The position numbers were made by a program, and so were the translations under genes. A stretch of DNA of 64,000 bases from Diabrotica undecimpunctata (lineage: Eukaryota; Arthropoda; Insecta; Coleoptera; Chrysomelidae), in NCBI RefSeq assembly GCF_040954645.1, contig NC_092806.1, forward strand, positions 114,124,458 to 114,188,457, read 5' to 3'. Every line of letters begins with the position of its first letter. Positions within the stretch are counted from its first letter, which is position 1. A model generated the notes under the pieces. It ran no database searches, was not told the origin of the DNA, and worked only from the letters and a program-made list of their open reading frames with translations. This document shows positions 62,040 to 64,000 of this stretch, piece after piece.

Positions 62040-63400
62040 TAATGTGGACTGGGAAAGAAAATTTGGTTGGATCACAAAAAAAAGAGAAAAATATTTTTCT
62101 ATTGCAAAACATGTCGACGAGACTATAGAGGGGGAATGACGGAAATTACTAGGCACAAACTAACATCTCGCCATGAGATCGTAGCCAAAAGTTTGGTGAA
62201 ACAAAAAACCATTGTTGATGCTTTCCAACAAACCAAAGGAGACAATAAAGTAAGAAAAGGTGAAGTTAGGCTAGATTCTTTTATTCTGGAACATAATTTG
62301 TCTTTTAATGTATCCAACCGTTTACCGCCTTTAATGAAAGCAATTTATACTGATTCTGATATAGTAAAAAAACTTGTTTTAGGTAGAAATAAATGTTCAT
62401 CTATAATTAAAAATGCAATAGGTAGAAATAATTTCCATCAGTTGATCGAAATACTAAAAATTCAGAAGTTATCTTTAATTGTAGATGAAAGTACAGACGT
62501 TGGGTCGTCAAACCATTTATATCTCGTTGTAAAACATTTAAATAAATATAAAGTTTGTGATAGCTTTTTGGGTCTATTAGGCTCGTTAGGGGAAAGTGCT
62601 TCTGTTGAATCACTAATGGGTTAATAAAAAAAATTTTGTTGAACATTGAATAGATTATGTTCAAAATATGAGAGGGTTTGGAAGTGATGGGGCAAATACG
62701 ATGATGGGTAGCAGGCATTGAGAAAGGATATTCCAAATTTATTTGTAATGAAATGTAGTTGCCATTCATTTGCTCTCTGTTGCTCATATCCATGCAAGAA
62801 ATTGCCGGATTCAACAGAAAAACTGCTTCGTGATATTTATAAATATTTCTTATATAGTCCGAAAAAATTAAGTCAATTCAGGCAATTTCAAGATTTTTGT
62901 TCTGTGTAACCTCACAAAATGCTGCAACCAATGCTAGTTTCCGTTTTCAGTAAGGTACTGGAGCAGTGGCATGCCCTGAAACTATTTTATCAGGACGAAG
63001 TATTGACAGATCCGGATAAAAATATTACCAATGCAGAAACAATCCACATCTCCATGGAAAGCGTGTTTCAAAAAATGTACCTTCATTTTTTGGATTTCAT
63101 TTTGCCAGTGGTAACAGACTTAAATAAACTAATGCAAGCTGAAGATCCAAAATTTTCCATTTTGTATACCAAGGTAAAATCTTTAATGACAACTATTCTT
63201 GAACCGGATTCCGAACTTAAAAAATTTAGAATTAGTTGTATCCAATTTTATCAAGAACTGCTCGATCAAATAAATCGAGCAGACTTAAAAAATATGGTTC
63301 TTTTGATCCCAGCAAATATATGTAACAAGAAGCATTCTTCTATATTGCATCTAAAAAACATTCAGCCACATAATTTCTTCGGAGCAATACAATAATATAT
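62040..63400 (+). pseudogene. hAT-type transposase (DUF4371-like), broken
   Basis: The first frame (to 62624) has a zinc-finger-like start, CKTCRRDYRGGMTEITRH with SRH, then LIVDESTDVGSSNHLYLVV, which is the first catalytic block of hAT-like transposases. GFGSDGANTMMG follows in another frame near 62670, then NLFVMKCSCHSFALCCSYPC at 62735-62795 and RQFQDFC. A gap is then joined to VLEQWHALKLFYQDEV (62955-63005) and a helical C-terminal half to 63395. At least three frame breaks and a deletion of the TRWL-like block. The start codon is not clear; the open frame begins with TTG. Confidence 0.75.
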
Positions 63401-63785
63401 ATCTAGAAGTCTAATAGTGTTCTAAAATTTTGGGAATATGTTTCGGAACTTAGAAATGGATTAGGTGAACAAATGCTTCCCAATATTGTAAAACTTGTAT
63501 TATTAAAATATTACCCCACAGCAGTGCTTGTGTGGAAAAAAATTTTCCAGTATAAATTTAAATAAAACCAAAACAAGAAATACGTTGAACTCTTCCACAT
63601 ATCTGGAATCTTACATTCCCAACGTTCATATAACGATGCGGACAAATCATGTAAAAATTTAACAATAGATAAAAATGTCATTATTAATATAAAAAGTAAA
63701 ATTTTATACGACCATTAAAAAGTATTGTCATCATCCGAGGAAGAGGATAATGGTTAATAGATTAATTATTGCTTTTATTCGGTTA

Positions 63786-63786
63786 G

Positions 63787-63838
<52 letters not shown>
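63786..63838. repeat. (AT)n microsatellite
   Basis: More than 40 bases of uninterrupted AT alternation. The final 160 bases of the window are AT-rich with no recognised feature. Confidence 0.95.
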
Positions 63839-63841
<3 letters not shown>

Positions 63842-64000
63842 TTTTCTGTATATTTTTTTATTTAAATTTTTTATGTCTTTATATTATTGTGTATTATGTT
63901 TTTATATTATTTTTTTTTCTTGGAATACGAAGGTTTCTGTTTACTATATATTTTGTCAAATAAATTTGTTGTACAAACAAGTACTTAGTAACTTATTGAA

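Overview
This window looks like repeat-rich, AT-rich DNA from an insect nuclear genome, probably a large beetle genome (possibly a leaf beetle; this is inference from element types, not a match I could run). There are no bacterial operons, tRNA or rRNA genes that I can see. Nearly everything recognisable is either a transposable element relic or a C2H2 zinc-finger (ZNF) gene copy.

Layout. 1-3.0 kb: AT-rich DNA with minisatellites and a decayed P-element/THAP transposase (minus strand, with intron-like gaps). 3.36-32.0 kb: two almost identical 14.1-kb direct tandem copies (unit A 3410-17520, unit B 17521-31997). Each holds, in order, a truncated Jockey-like non-LTR retrotransposon, a 5'-truncated Penelope-like element with a GIY-YIG domain, a Gypsy-type LTR element (about 290-bp TG...CA LTRs), a broken ZNF gene, and the left end of a piggyBac element. 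The left breakpoint lies in the retrotransposon RT gene and the right one inside piggyBac. Unit B alone carries a 370-bp TA-flanked MITE in one LTR. 31.8-34.2 kb: the complete but decayed piggyBac. 34.2-44.8 kb: two older tandem ZNF units, C and D, each with a long open zinc-finger exon; D carries a 2.16-kb Tc1/mariner-type element whose transposase has an 82-residue D-to-E spacing. 45.5-47.9 kb: a Tigger/pogo element with an RTE-type fragment nested in it. 48.6-49.05 kb: a PIF/Harbinger transposase fragment. 49-55 kb: AT-rich DNA with tandem repeats, palindromes and a fifth, wrecked ZNF copy. 55.4-60.8 kb: an I-like non-LTR element with CCHC protein, endonuclease, RT and RNase H. 61.0-61.9 kb: a diverged solo LTR of the same LTR family and a fold-back element. 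62.0-63.4 kb: a hAT-type transposase relic.

The most unusual feature is the first reading frame of the LTR element (11849-12904 and its copy 25961-27016): an insect BTB/POZ domain fused in frame to the N-terminus of an apparently complete Gypsy-type Gag, whose presumed original start codon survives as an internal methionine. The frame is open in both copies although the element's pol region is gutted.

How the pieces relate (inference): a ZNF gene was first amplified in tandem with about 5-kb spacing; piggyBac, the Tc1/mariner-type element and the LTR element then landed in the flanks; finally one 14.1-kb block including several of these insertions was duplicated very recently. ZNF copies C and D have open finger exons but no visible initiator in that exon, so an upstream exon would be needed; copies A, B and the 53-kb copy are broken.
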